This document shows positions 34,205 through 46,300 of a stretch of 64,000 nucleotides of DNA, one piece after another (the first letter of the stretch is position 1; each line of letters opens with the position of its first letter). Location of the stretch: contig CAUYLG010026686.1 in the NCBI GenBank assembly GCA_963573385.1, forward strand, positions 32,712-96,711. The letters are read 5' to 3'. The DNA is from Cacajao melanocephalus (Eukaryota; Chordata; Mammalia; Primates; Pitheciidae). A program made the translations under genes and the position numbers. Under the pieces are notes generated by a model. The model made no database searches. It was given only the letters and a program-made list of their open reading frames with translations, and was not told the origin of the DNA.

Positions 34205-34686
34205 CCAGACATTAGCATGAAGCATTTACTGAATACTGGCCACACAAAATCTCTGTGACCTATACATGTTATCGTATGTATAAAAAGGTCTTTGCAAATA
34301 TCATTAACCTAAGAATCTTGATATGGGAGATGTTATCCTGAATTATCCAGGTGTGACCTAAATCCAATCACAAGTACCTTAAAAGAGAGGCAGGGGTGAA
34401 GCTGACACATATAGAAGAGGAGAGGGCAAGATAGCTACAGTGGCAGAGATAAAAATGATGTGGCTACAAATGAAGGAAGGTCTGTGGCCACCAAACCAAA
34501 GTGACAAAAATGTTAAGCTCCTACAGCCTCCACTGGAAGTGCAGTACTGCTGACACCTTAATTTTGGCTCAGTGAAATTGATCTCAGACATCTACCCTAC
34601 AGAACTGAGAGAATAATCAATGTATGTTATTTTAAGTCAAAAAGTTAGTTGTAATTTGTCATGGCAGTATCAGGAAACTAATTCAC
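34205..34686 (+). repeat. MLT1-type 5' LTR
   Basis: MLT1 LTR order is clear: 'aaaaaggtctttgcaaata', 'gttatcctgaattatccagg', 'ctaaatccaatcacaagta', 'gccaccaaaccaaagtgac', 'cttaattttggctcagtg' and 'tgtcatggcagtatcagg', ending aattcaca. Confidence 0.87.
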
Positions 34687-35667
34687 ATTTTGGTACTGAG
34701 GAGTGAAATCCAGGTATAATAAATAGCTGAAAATACGAAAGTGGCTTTGAAATTAGTTAATATGTCGAGGCTGGAAAAATTCTGAGGCACATGATAGAAA
34801 AAATTAGATGGCATTAAACAGACTGTTATTAAAATGATGGGAGTAAAAGACACTTCTGATGAGATCTCAGAAAAAAAGCCAGGAGCATCTAAGATCAAGC
34901 CTGTAATGTCTTAGAGAATAATGTTGTGTCTATACTGTTATGAACAAGATGTTGGTAGAAATATGAACATTAAAAACACTTTTGGGTAGAGATTAGAAGG
35001 TAATAAGAAATGTGTTATTGAAAACTAGAAGAAAACAATCCTTTTGATATAGTGTCAAAAACTTAGTTCAATTCTATCCTACAGTTGCATAAAAAGCAGA
35101 ACTTGATGATAATAAACTTGAATATTTAGCTGAGACATTTCAAGTACAGGGTTGAACATGTGGCCTGGTTTCCTCTTGCCACTTATAGTAAAATGTGAGA
35201 TAAAAGAGAAAATTAAGGAAAGAAATGTTAATCAAAAAGGACTAATATTTAATAATTTTGGAAATTATTAGTCTATCCAAATTTTTAAAAATGTGCTATT
35301 AGGAGATTCACTATTAAGACAGGGTTCTCTGGGGAAAAGGCCTAAAGTTAGGCTGGACAACCCTTTGCTAGTATAAAAGAGATTATGCATGAGACTCATG
35401 GATTCACTCGATCATCTTAGATGAAGCCAAGAATAAAGTTGAGATTATTGAGGAAAAATCTGTTGTGGACACTTTTGTGAGTTTCAGTGTTTTAAATGTC
35501 CATTACAAATATAGGAGATCCACAGTTTAAATTATTGTATATTGGCTCATACACTGTAAACTTGGACTGAAGGGGATAAAAATGGAATGGTAATGAAGGA
35601 AAGCTCTTAGATTCCCCAAATTCTAGATCCAGGAACAGGTTTATAAAGTTACTCAACTACTGTCCTA

Positions 35668-35810
35668 TGAAAGAAAGAAAGAAAAGAAAGAAAAAAACAA
35701 GAAAGAAAGAAGGAAAGAAAGAAAGAAGAAGGAAAGAAGGAAAGAAGGAAAGAAGGAAGGAAGGAAGGAAGGAAGGTAGGAAGGAAGGAAGGAAGGAAGG
35801 AAAAGAAAGA
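35668..35810. repeat. (GAAA)n/(GGAA)n microsatellite
   Basis: About 140 bases are almost all purine on this strand. The first half is mainly GAAA units and the second mainly GGAA, with a single T (GGTAGG) inside the GGAA part. Tracts of this kind are usually length-variable in populations. GGAA repeats can bind ETS-family factors, but this one lies in a relic provirus and I infer no function. Confidence 0.97.
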
Positions 35811-36541
35811 CAGTGATTATTCAATGGCAGAGTCTTGGTGCCAGAGGACAGAACTGTAGGTGAGGAGGAATACACCAAGACCATGTGCAGAGATGGCAGC
35901 AGTACAGACCCAGTGGTTAGATCATCAGGCTAGAGGATTATTCCAGTTACTGAAACCTAATTGAGTTCACCTCTCTGAATGTGTATTTTTAGATTATTTG
36001 TGAATAGTCATTTCTTCTACATAACTTTTTTTCCTTTTAGAATGGGAATGCCTATAATTATTATATGGTATCCATCTCATAAATATATTTCAGAAACAAA
36101 TAAATTATTTTGTTTCACAGGTCTTCAGGTGGACAGGAAGAGGATTTTTTTTGTTCCATATTGAATAATACTCAATATTTTACTCATACGTGATTCAAAT
36201 AAATGAGGATATGAAATCTGAGAATTTTAGCCTGATTTTTTTGATATAAGATTTTAGGATTTAGTTGATAATGAAATGAGTTGAGACTTACAGGAACGCT
36301 GAGATAGGGAATGCATTTTTGCATGTGGTAGGGATGTGAATCCAGAGAAATGACCATAGCAAGCTGACTAATAGCCACCCAAGTATAACAAATCCTAATT
36401 CTTGGAACCTGTCAATGTTATTCTATAAGGAAAAACTGTCTTTGTAGAGGTGACTAATTTAATAATATTAATTTAGGGAGATTATCCTGGATTATCTGGG
36501 TAGGTCTCAAATCCAATCATAATTGTCCCTATGAGAGAAAG

Positions 36542-36549
36542 GCAGAAAA
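36542..36549. repeat. Left target duplication of the Alu (GCAGAAAA)
   Basis: GCAGAAAA occurs here and again at 36900-36907 on the far side of the Alu. The target starts at the A-rich end as expected for L1-mediated insertion. The AT-rich bases 36550-36597, with a TA run at about 36575-36594, are then the decayed and expanded A-tail of the Alu. Confidence 0.7.
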
Positions 36550-36597
36550 AAATATATATTTTTATTCTTTACATTATATATATATATATATATAAAA

Positions 36598-36898
36598 ATT
36601 TTTTTTTTCTGAGATGGAGTCTGGCTCTGTCACCCCAACCTGAGGGCAGTGGCACAATTTCAGCTCACTGCAATGTCTGCTTCCAGGTTCAAGCAATTCT
36701 TGATTCTCCTGCCTCAGCTTCCTGAAGTAGCTGGCACTATAGATGCATAGCATCATGCCCAGATAATTTTTGTATTTTTAGTAGAGACAGGGTTTCATCG
36801 CGTTGTCCAGTTTGGTCTCAAACCCCTGACCTCAAGTGATCCACTATGTTGGCCTCCCAAAGTGCTGGGATTACAGGTGTACTGCACCACACCCGACC
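36598..36898 (-). mobile_element. Alu in MLT1 3' LTR
   Basis: This is a full-length reverse Alu: 'gagatggagtctggctctg', 'tcactgcaatgtctgcttcc', 'ataatttttgtatttttag', 'aaagtgctgggattacagg' and an end at 'acacccgacc'. It is flanked by the 8-bp duplication GCAGAAAA. The substitution level suggests AluS or AluJ. Confidence 0.95.
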
Positions 36899-39497
36899 TG
36901 CAGAAAATTATTTGACTCACAGGAAAGGAGGAATCAGTATGATCAAAGAGGCACGGATGAAAGTAACGTAGTCACTAGTCAATTCTGTCAGCCACCAGAA
37001 GCTGGAAGAGGCAAAGAATACCTTTGCTTCTAGTGCTTCCACTGTAGTGCAGCCTTGATGACATCTTGATTTTGGCTCAGTAAAATAGATTGCAGACATC
37101 TGACCTCCAAAAATGTGAGCAAATAAACTTGTGTTTGCAGTAATTTGTTACAACAGCCTCAGGAAAGTAAAATGTGTAATTAACATGATTTTTTTCCTCC
37201 TTTCTTTTTCTTTCTGTCTTTGAATCTAAATTTTATCTTCTCTAAATAGGATACAATTGGATTTTGTCTTCTATACAGTCTGAAAAACTATCTTTAATTA
37301 CATTGTTTAATGCATTTATATTTATTCTTATTATTTAGATTTATGTCTGACATTTTGCTTTTTATAGACTTAATGTGCTTTTTTCCCCTCAAGTATCCTT
37401 TTCCTTCATTAAAAGAATATCTTCTAGTATAACATTTCAATTATTTAATAATTTTATTGTATATGTTTTGGATAATTTTTACTGGTTGCTTTATCTGAAC
37501 CTACTTCAGATTTATACTAATTTTTCTAGTAATACATGTTATTCCTATATAGTTATATTACATATATATATATATATTATATATGTTACAAACTCAGCAA
37601 CAAACAACACATTGTTATAATTACTGTTTTACATAATTTTATCCCCATCTAAGAAGCTGAGGTAAGAAAGAAGGTACATCTATTTATAGAGTTTTATATA
37701 TTAATCTTCTCATTTACCATGTCAGATTTTCCTCATTTTTTTTGTGCATTTGTGTTCCTATATAGTGTCATTTTCCTATTCCAAATAAGCTTTGCTCCTG
37801 TATACCTCCTTTGTGCTATAAATACATATTACATTTCTCAATGTTATAGTTCTAATAGACAATTTAACACATATTGTATACAGTTTTCAAAATCAGCTAG
37901 GAGAAAAAGAAAAGAAATATACATTTATACTATCTTTTATAATTGCATAATTACCTTTACTTGTGCTCTTTGTTTTTTCATATGGATTTGAATTACTCTC
38001 TGGGTTACCTGCTTTCATCCCAAACAGCTTTCTTAAAATATTTCTTCTAATGTAAATTTGCTTGCAATGGGTTCTATTTGTTATTATTATTATTATTATT
38101 GCTAATCTGACAACACCTTTATTTCTTCTTCATTTTTGGAAGATAATTTTGCTAGATATAAGATCCTTGGTGGATAATTGTGGGTTTGTTTCGTTTTGTT
38201 TCAGGTTATTCAATATTCCATTCCACCATTTTCTGGCTTCCATTGTTTCTGGTGAGCAATCACTTGTTGATCTTATTGGGATTTTTCTGTATGTGTCATT
38301 TGTTTTTCTCTGCTGCTTTCAAAATATCCTTTCCCTTTTGTGTTTTAGCATATTTGCTATGATGTTTTTGCGTGTGGATCTCTTTACGTTTATCTTATAT
38401 AGAGTTTGTTGATCTTTTTGGATTGCAGTTTGTTGTTTTTAACCTTTATTTCTTTGAGTATTATTTCTTTTCTTTTCTCTTTCTCCATTGCTTTTGGTCC
38501 TCCTATTACATATACATTTCTTGCTAAATGGTACCCCACATTTCTCTGAGACATTATTCATTTTTGTTGTTTTTATTTTTCTCTCTGTTCTTTGAACTGT
38601 ATAATTTCTATTGTTGAGTCTTTCCTCCATTAGTTCAAATATACTGTTTAGCCTCTTGTCAATTTCAACATTCCGTTTATTTTACTTTTCAACTAAGATA
38701 TCCTATTTGGTCCATTTTATAGTTTCTACTTTCTTATAATATTTCCTGTTTCATGACTCTGCATCATAGCTTCCTTTACTTCTTAAAACATGCGTTCCTT
38801 TAGTAATTTGACTATATTTATACTGGTTGATTTGAAGTCTTTTACTTTTAAATCAAACACTTGGATCCTCTAAGGTCAACATCTGTTGCTTGCTCCTCTT
38901 CCCATGTGTGGGTCAAAGTCTCCTGTTTATTTGCATCTCTCTTATTTATTTTTGTTGGAAACTAGACATTTAAAGTAATATTTCAGTAATTCTGCATAAT
39001 GTTTTATCACTTTCCTCTCCAGAACATTTTCTTTTCCTTTTTTTTTTTTTTTCTGTTTGCTTCTTAATTTGTTTACTGACTTGGCTAGACTATTATAGTG
39101 AAGTCTGTTTTCCTCACAGTGTGAAGCTTCTGATGTCACTCCTCAGAGGGTACAGCCTTAGGCATATACACAGTCACCCTGGGATTATACCAATTTTAGC
39201 AAGGCCCTTTTTGACTGTCCCTTTTCCTGATATCTCTGTTAAGCTCTCTGCCTTATTTGGTATTTACACTAAGATGTTATGCTACATTGATGACTATCTA
39301 ATTGCTCTATTATCTTCAAAACTGTCCTAAGGCATAAATGGCTCCATAGTCTGATCTAAGTAAATTACAGCAAGGGCAGTGTTTGAGGCCAGAGTTGCAT
39401 GTTTGTTCTGTCCCTAGGAAGGCTCTTCTTAGGTGTCTCTTTTCTTTGTTGTCTTTGGTAAACTACCTAGCCTTCAGTTTAGCTTCTTGCCCGAGTG

Positions 39498-39790
39498 GGA
39501 CTACCAACCTGCTCTTAATTGCTGACCACGAAAATCTCTATTGTTTTCAAAGGTGCCCTTAGGTTTTAACTTCCTCACTCTGAAATGAAGCTTCTTAGCT
39601 TGCCTCTCCTGATGTGAAACTTCCATCCTATAAGCAAGCTGGGGTTAGGGCAATCAGGGGCCCATTATGCTTATCCTTCCATGTGTGAGATTAATCCTCT
39701 GACCTGTTAATGGTAGCTCGGTGGCAACTTGACCTCCTAACTATACTCACCAGGAATTTAGCCTCTGCAACTTGGAGCAAGAGAGGCTGA
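39498..39790 (-). repeat. Inverted repeat, left arm
   Basis: This stretch of about 290 bp is the reverse complement of 41482-41784 at roughly 80% identity by eye. Matching landmarks are 'gctcttaattgctgacca', 'attgttttcaaaggtgcc', 'accaggaatttagcctctg' and 'cttggagcaagagagg'. It lies in the 5' UTR-like part of the reverse L1M. Part of the adjoining sequence (39448-39525) is also repeated directly at 40105-40188. Confidence 0.85.
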
Positions 39791-40104
39791 GAAATGCTGG
39801 TGGCTACCCTCCTGGTGATATACAGTATTCCTTGATTGGAAATTAATGGGACAGGTAACCACATCTTGGGTACATCTTCCCAGAGTTGAACTTTTACATA
39901 AGGTGACCTGAGAGGGAGAGGTTAGAGTGAGGGGACCATTGCTCATATGCCAGACTTTTGTTTTTCTTACAGAGATTTAGTATATTTTCTCAGATAAGCT
40001 TTTTAAAAGTCTGCTGTATGTTTTTAGAACAATTTCTGGAGTTTTTTTTTAATAATTTTTGCCTATTATGTCTGTTTTCCGGTGTAACAGGTCCACAGTC
40101 TCCT

Positions 40105-40188
40105 GTCTCTGTTAAACTACCTAGCCTACAGATTAGCTTCTTGTCCTCATGGAACAACCAGCCTCCTCTTACCATTGCATTTAATGCT
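40105..40188 (-). repeat. Direct repeat of 39448-39525
   Basis: The block 'taaactacctagcctacaga', 'ttagcttcttgtcctcatgg' and 'aaccagcctcctcttaccattgc' copies the block at 39448-39525 in the same orientation. This indicates local duplication inside the L1M 5' region. Confidence 0.75.
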
Positions 40189-40260
40189 AATCCAGAAGTG
40201 GAATTTTTACACTGCTCTTTCTTAACCAAGGTTGATGCAAGCAGAAAGTAATATTCAGGA

Positions 40261-41095
40261 CAGGAGACAGTAGTTTGAGTTTCTTCCCTTTTTATGGTTC
40301 ACACACCGATGTCTAAAAATGTGACAATGTTCTATTAGTAACTTTGTACAAAAAGATATTACATAAATAATAAATGCTTGCAGTTTTGTCAATTTAAATA
40401 CAAATTACACACAGAGAGACACATACACACAAATATTATTTCCTCAAATGGGGACATATTTCTGGTTTCCACACTGTGTTGTCTCGACAATCAGCATGTA
40501 TTGCTGAGAATTCTCCCAAACAATTACATTTGAAGAGCTTTTCTTTAATAACATCCGAATGTTTCTTCCAAATGATTACATTCCTAAGCTGTCTCTATAA
40601 ATTTGGATTATTTCATTTTTAATTCATTTCATTCAGAAATGAACCATTCAACATCTATTATATGCCAGACAAGAAATAGGGGTAGACATAGGAGTTTCTA
40701 TACTCATTTAATTTTTTCATTTGAAGACCCTTTCATTTTAAGACCCTGATGCAGCACAATGTTGCAGCTCTGTTCAGAGAGTTCTCTATTAGCATTGAGT
40801 TGCATCAGTTTTCAATCTGTCTTTTCTCTCCCAGTGCCATTTCTCTGGTTCATTCCATGATCATGTGTCACCCAGGCCACTGCTAAAGTAGTTAACCTGT
40901 CTGCTAGCTGTTGTAGACCAGCAACGACCAATGGAAATATAATGTTCCACATACATAATACTAAATATTTTCCTTTAAAACAACTAATTTGCAATTCCAT
41001 GTATCCTGCACTCAGTTTTCTCTAGTGGTAAAATCCTACAAAAGTATAATACCTTATCCCAATGAAAATATTTACATTACACTATAGTCCACCTA
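40261..41095. other. Unassigned sequence
   Basis: Mostly unrecognised. Near 40640-40680 'caacatctattatatgccag' hints at a short reverse L2 or MIR end, too little to call. Confidence 0.4.
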
Positions 41096-41300
41096 TCTTA
41101 TTCAGATTTGTCATTTTATTTTTACTCATTTATATGTTGCTGTGTTTTGTGTGAGTTAGTTCTATGTGATTTTATCACAAGTATGCTTTATGTAGCCACC
41201 ACAGTCAAGATACAGAATAGCTACATTACTGCAAGGATTCCACGTGATGCTCTTTTATACCACACCTACGTTTGCTATTCTTTGCTGAGAGTTCCTACGT
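41096..41300 (-). mobile_element. L1ME-type 3' UTR fragment
   Basis: The words 'tgtgtgagttagttctatg', 'ttttatcacaagtatgctt' and 'accacagtcaagatacagaa' match the reversed 3' UTR of old L1M elements. Confidence 0.7.
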
Positions 41301-41334
41301 TTTATTTGTTTCAAGAAGCTTTATAATTGATCAT

Positions 41335-42615
41335 TGAAATGTTTATATAACGGCTGCTTTAAATACTTGTTAGATGTTTATAGCATTTGATTCATCTCAG
41401 TGTTGGTATCAGTTGGTTGCCTACAAGCTATCTCTTAATTGCTGGTAGTTTTCAGTAATACCAAATATTGATATTATTTGTCAACCTCTCTTGCTCCAAG
41501 TTACAGAGGCTAAATTCCTGGTGAGTAAAGTTTCCCTTCCTCCACCTAGCCACCACTAACAAGTCAGAGGATTAACAGGTCAGAGATTACTCACACATGG
41601 AGGATTGAGCATACTGGGACCCTCATTGCCCTGACCCCAGTTTGCTTACAGGATAGAAGTTTCACAACAGGAGAGACAAGGTAAGAAGCCTCATTTCAAA
41701 CAGAGTAGGGGAGTTAAAACCTAAGGACACCTTTGAAAACAATAGAAATTTCCATGGTCAGCAATTAAGAAGAGGCTGGTGGTTCTCAGCCAAATATTGC
41801 AATTTTCCTAGTTCTTGATAGGCTGGGTGATTATCAGTTGTATTCTGGACATTTTGGCTACTATTTAAGGAGATTATGGGCACAATTTAAGTCTCTTCTA
41901 GAAAGTAGTCATATTGATGAGTTTCCTCAAATACTGGCCTACTTTTCTAAGTTATAGTTATGATGAAAATTTAGTTTATAGAGCCTTGTTATACTATTTT
42001 TGTCATTAGGTGTAGTTGTTGCTGCTCAGGCGCTCACCAGTTCCTCCTGATGCTACCTGAGAAGGCAGAGATTTCTCAGAAGAATCTCTGAAACACCAGG
42101 CAACTGGTGCTTCTAAGTGGAGGAAGAAGCTTCGTGGCCTGGGTTGCCTTTGTCTTCTGCCCACCCAATTTCTCTTGGTGGAGGAGGAAAATATAAGCCC
42201 CAGGGGAAAAGGAAAACTCTTCCTTTGCTCTTTCATTGCCAGCAGGGCTCACAATGAATGCCCCTGGGTTGAGCTGATTAGATTTCTTGGTTTTGTTCAC
42301 TGGTCTTCCATTCAATTGTAGAGATAAATGAACCTGTCTGGGCCACTTAATGTTTATAGGTTGGAGTTCAGAAAAGGTTGGGCCTGGGTCACCTTCTTCA
42401 AAAAATCGGGGTCCCCGTAATACCCTGCCACTACATTGTACTTCCAGTGTTGGAGTCCTTCATTTTGTTCCCCTATCATTTCTTCCTTTAGAACTCTACT
42501 TGGTTACCTTTTGCATAATTTTCAGGGTTTACAGCTGTACTTAACGGAATGGAGCAGGATAAATGTCATATATGCCATTTTGTTTAGAGTTGAAAACTCC
42601 ACACATGTAATTTTA
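41335..42615 (-). mobile_element. L1M 5' region, interrupted by inverted segment
   Basis: 41340-41470 ('ggctgctttaaatacttgtt', 'tcagtgttggtatcagttgg') and 41790-42610 ('agttcttgataggctgggtg', 'attctggacattttggctac', 'ttgttcccctatcatttc') read as one antisense stretch of the 5' end and ORF1 start of an old L1M. Between them lies the forward-oriented segment 41482-41784. The part at 42000-42330 is GC-richer, as 5' UTRs of such L1s are. It may be a second L1M copy or a rearranged part of the copy ending at 40260. Confidence 0.65.
41482..41784 (+). repeat. Inverted repeat, right arm
   Basis: This is the forward-oriented counterpart of 39498-39790. It begins 'ctctcttgctccaagttac' and ends 'agcaattaagaagaggctgg'. 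It differs from the left arm by substitutions and a few short indels, such as extra bases around 'ccttcctccacctagccacc'. It is embedded in reverse L1M sequence on both sides. Confidence 0.85.
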
Positions 42616-42944
42616 AATGTCTAATAGTAATATTTAAAAATAAAGAAAACAAATGAAATAAATTGCATTAATACATTTTAACTCAATATATCCAAACTAT
42701 TAAAACACATAACCACTGTAGAAATTTATATGTTTTACATGTCTTTTCTACAAAGCATTTAAAATATTGTGTATATTTTATACATAAAGCTCATGTCAAT
42801 TAATACTCATCTCATTTCATATACTCAATAGCCTCATGTCAAGATAAGACTACCACATTTGGCAGTGTAATTCTCAATCCTTCAATTCATTATATGCACT
42901 GCACAGTAATTATCATGATTATTTTTTAAAAAATCTGAAATTAT
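42616..42944. other. Unassigned AT-rich sequence
   Basis: No feature recognised. Confidence 0.4.
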
Positions 42945-43358
42945 CTCTTCTCTTGCTAAACCCTTCAAAGACTTTCTAAACCACAGAGAAAAAATATTTG
43001 AAAATTCTGATGATGGACTCCAATGATACCATTTTGTCTCATTATTTTCCCTGCTAATTCTTAGTAACTATTCAGATTTCAGCTTAATTGTGACACCTTC
43101 AGGGAAGCCCTATAAAATCCCCCAAAGAAGTCATGTTTTCCTGCTAATACTTCTTAACATACATTGCACTTTTCTTATATAGCTTTTATCATAATTTTTA
43201 TATAGTGTCTTTAATTATGTAACTAGTTGTTTTGTTGATTATATTCCCTTTTAGACTGTATGTTCCATGACAGCTGGATCTTATCTGTCTTATTCAATTC
43301 TGTACTCCCAGTGCCAAGCATACTACCTGCTTTTCAAATAAATAATTGAATTTCACTA
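42945..43358 (+). mobile_element. L2 3' end
   Basis: This is one of the clearest L2 copies in the window. It shows 'aaacccttcaaagactttct', 'cagcttaattgtgacacctt', 'cagggaagccctataaaatc', 'cccttttagactgtatgttcc', 'atgacagctggatcttatc', 'cagtgccaagcatactacc' and a final 'aataaataattgaatt', in the L2 3' order. Confidence 0.87.
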
Positions 43359-46300
43359 ATTCAAATATGGAAACTCTAAGCAAAAAGGTCCTTATTCTTA
43401 CAAGACAATAATAATCAAATAATTTGAGAATGGTTAGCTTTAAAATTCTTAGGACATAATTTTTACCAATTATATTTTTATTAAATACTAGGTCATTGCT
43501 TGTTTTATGGAAAATACAATGTACCTGAAATGCTTATTTGGAATATATCCTATATTCATAATCTTAAATTTATATCTCTAAATACTATTTGCAATAGAAA
43601 TTAAAAAATGCATTTCCAGAGTGTCCTTATATATAGTGCCTTATACAGAGGAGTTCTTACCAATATTCAATAATAATCAGAGATCAAGAAAATGTTCTTC
43701 TTGGCTTTGTTCTTGTGTTTTCTTTCATCAGTGAATTGGAATATGCTGATTAAAACCATGTTAAATAATTCCTAGGAAGAAGCAAAAGTATTTATGATTA
43801 GTGTATCTCAACTTCAATTGCAATCTCCAAATTGCGTCTTACATGAGTCTTGTCCTATATACTTATTTTTACCAGTTTCTTGAATTATATAACACAGGGC
43901 AGAAATGCTTATTTCTCACTGGATTTGTATGACATTTAGTAAATTAAGTTCCAGAGATAATTTGGAAAGAAAAAAAAAAGGCTATGTAGTTTGTTCCATA
44001 AGATTTTCATTAGAACATCCTGAGAACATTGACTGTGTGTGTATTACACTGTCACCTTACTTAAATCCTGAAACTAGAGTTTGTTTCCTCCTTCTATTCA
44101 ATGCTCTTAGGATCAACCACCCTCTGACCTACTTGATTTATTCTAGGATTTTAACTTTCTGTAGTTATCCTCACCCAAGTATATAGTCATAACGACTCAA
44201 CTGTTATAAAGTATTTTAAATCCAAATATCAGGGAAAACCATACCAATATTTACATTTGAAATAGTTTATGTTTGAATTGTAAAATTTGGTTCGTATCAA
44301 ATTATGCATGGAAACATAATTTATATGTATAATTTATATAAATATATAAGACATATCGATTCATAGAAAAATAGGTATAATTGTAGAGTTTAGCTGTAAA
44401 TAGATATTTTAAAAGTTGGGATATAAATGCATTATAGATGTCAATACTCAAGTCAATTTTCCTTTTACTTGGATTATTTTTCAGGAAATTATTATCAAAA
44501 TTGGAAACAGAATTAAGCATATATGGTTTTTAGCCTGAACATTAGGCCCAAAACTCATACAGTATATGTTTACATTATTTTTTTCTCTTTTTGAAAGAGA
44601 TACAACAGAATAAAGCAGAAACGACAAAGAGATGTTACGTTGTTTGAAATATCAATATTGAATACATACAGTAGAGATTTAGACGGAAACATTTGAGTTG
44701 ATCTGGTACTTCTAAACATTTCATTGGTTAAATTAATGTGCCATAGTTGATTTTACTAATTTCTACATGGTAATTGTAAAAACATGTGATTAATTGTGAC
44801 CAACTTGCCTTCTTTTTTTAAAAAAAAAGTGTTTATTTTTTTAAAAAATCAGTTGTGTCCAAAAGTATTTTGTAGTTTTTAATTCTCAAGACAAATACCC
44901 AACCCTCCACCCACAGAGCTTGCCTTCTTTATCTAAGCAAACGAAGTATGCTGCTTCTGCTATTTGGAAACATTTTGTTCAAATACATAAAACCCTCGAT
45001 ATTTCCCTTCACCCCCAGTTTTAAAAGATCACTCTAAATTATCCTCCTTCATGAAATTTTGTAGAGTGCCCATCAAGTACACACCAATGTATTAGGTACA
45101 TTCCTCAGATAATTCTGCCCATTACTGAAGATGGGATTTCCTACATGAGAATTATAGTCTCTTCAGATGAAATGGGCTTACATTGAATCATATTTCAACT
45201 GAGCATTATTTGGGTTCTCAGTAAAAATCATTTCACGAGTGTGAGTACAGTACTTTTTCTTAATTCTTAATTTTTAAACAATTTGAGATGAAACTGCAAA
45301 CACTATTGAAATGAATTGCTTTTGGAGTTAAGACTCTCTCATTACCTTAACCAAGCCCTTTACCAAATTCTCCCCAGAATCATTGTTATGAAGAATTGTA
45401 CATCTATTTTTTTCCTGCTGGCCAGATCAGACACATTTTTTGTATCAATGAAGTCTGGTTCCAGGGCACATTGCCAAAATGATAATTTACCACAAACAAA
45501 ATAAATAAGACAGAAGATGGGATATCAAATATTGGCAGACAAATGGAGAGTTTGCAGAGGGTGAGTAATGTCTCTCCCGGCACCGTTGACACTGCTTCTG
45601 CCAAGGCAAACTATGATAATAAAAGCCTCAGAAGCTTTAAAGTGTATAAAAAAATAATTGATGTTATTTAAAAATCTTATACATGCATACATATACACAA
45701 ACATATCTCTATGTTAAACATAATGATTAAAAATTAAGTAATCACCAGAGTGATTGGTTTGGGCTTAAAATATGCCCATGCATAACTTGTGATATTCCTT
45801 TTCCCTTCAAACTCTCATCTTTTTTAGAGCTCAACTTTCACAGATAAAAAAGTGCTACAACTTTCTCACACAGATTCAACATCAGCTATAGCAGCTGTTT
45901 GCCTGTCACCCAAAACCAAAAAAATATACATCATGCTTTAAAAAAAATTCCTGGGGACAAAAGTGATTTGATAAATTTAAGACCCAATAAAAATGGCACT
46001 TTAATCTACTAGTTCTGCTATGCATGTCAATGAAATATGTATAGACTGAAGAAGAGGTACTTGGAGAATCAAACAGACAAAAGACATCGACAAGACCAAG
46101 AAATTTGTCAGTAAACAGCCAGAGAGGTTCAGGATAAAATAACTAAAACTGGACAAATTGAAAGAGAGGAACTTCAAGAAATAAAGAAATTCTTGGGCAA
46201 GCATATGTCAACTGCTGCAAAAAGAGTGTTTTAATCAATGAGGATGTTGGAGTTAAAATAAAAGAAGTGAGAATAAAATGCTCTGTAGAGAAGTAAGGGA

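Larger units (their letters stand above)
34205..37173 (+). mobile_element. Complete MLT1-type MaLR provirus
   Basis: This is a forward ERVL-MaLR element with both LTRs and a non-coding internal part (about 34687-36354). The internal region opens with 'ttttggtactgag', the usual start after a MLT1 LTR, and ends near 'tgtggtagggatgtgaatcc', the usual end before the 3' LTR. It contains a GAAA/GGAA microsatellite (35668-35810). Its 3' LTR was later hit by an Alu. It sits inside L1M ORF2 sequence, so it is younger than that L1M copy. There is no readable gag, pol or env. I could not find a clean 5-bp target duplication, so the outer boundaries are uncertain by about 10 bases. Confidence 0.85.
36355..37173 (+). 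repeat. MLT1-type 3' LTR split by an Alu
   Basis: The left part has 'cttggaacctgtcaatgtta', 'gattatcctggattatctgg' and 'ctcaaatccaatcataattg'. The right part (from about 36900) has 'gccaccagaagctggaagagg', 'catcttgattttggctcag', 'tgtgagcaaataaacttgtg' and 'aatttgttacaacagcctc'. The two halves join into one LTR once the Alu and its tail are removed. Confidence 0.86.
37174..40260 (-). mobile_element. L1M ORF2 start, ORF1 and 5' region
   Basis: This is the continuation of the reverse L1M after the MLT1 insertion. 37190-37300 is antisense of the ORF2 start area ('gtctttgaatctaaatttta', 'aggatacaattggattttg'). From about 37960 ('attacctttacttgtgctc') to 39060 it is antisense of the inter-ORF and ORF1 part, with 'ttctggcttccattgtttctgg', 'tttgcgtgtggatctctttac' and 'ttgttggaaactagacat'. 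Beyond 39060 it is 5' UTR-like sequence with internal repetition. All frames are broken. A TA run lies at about 37561-37576. Similarity ends near 40260. Confidence 0.82.
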
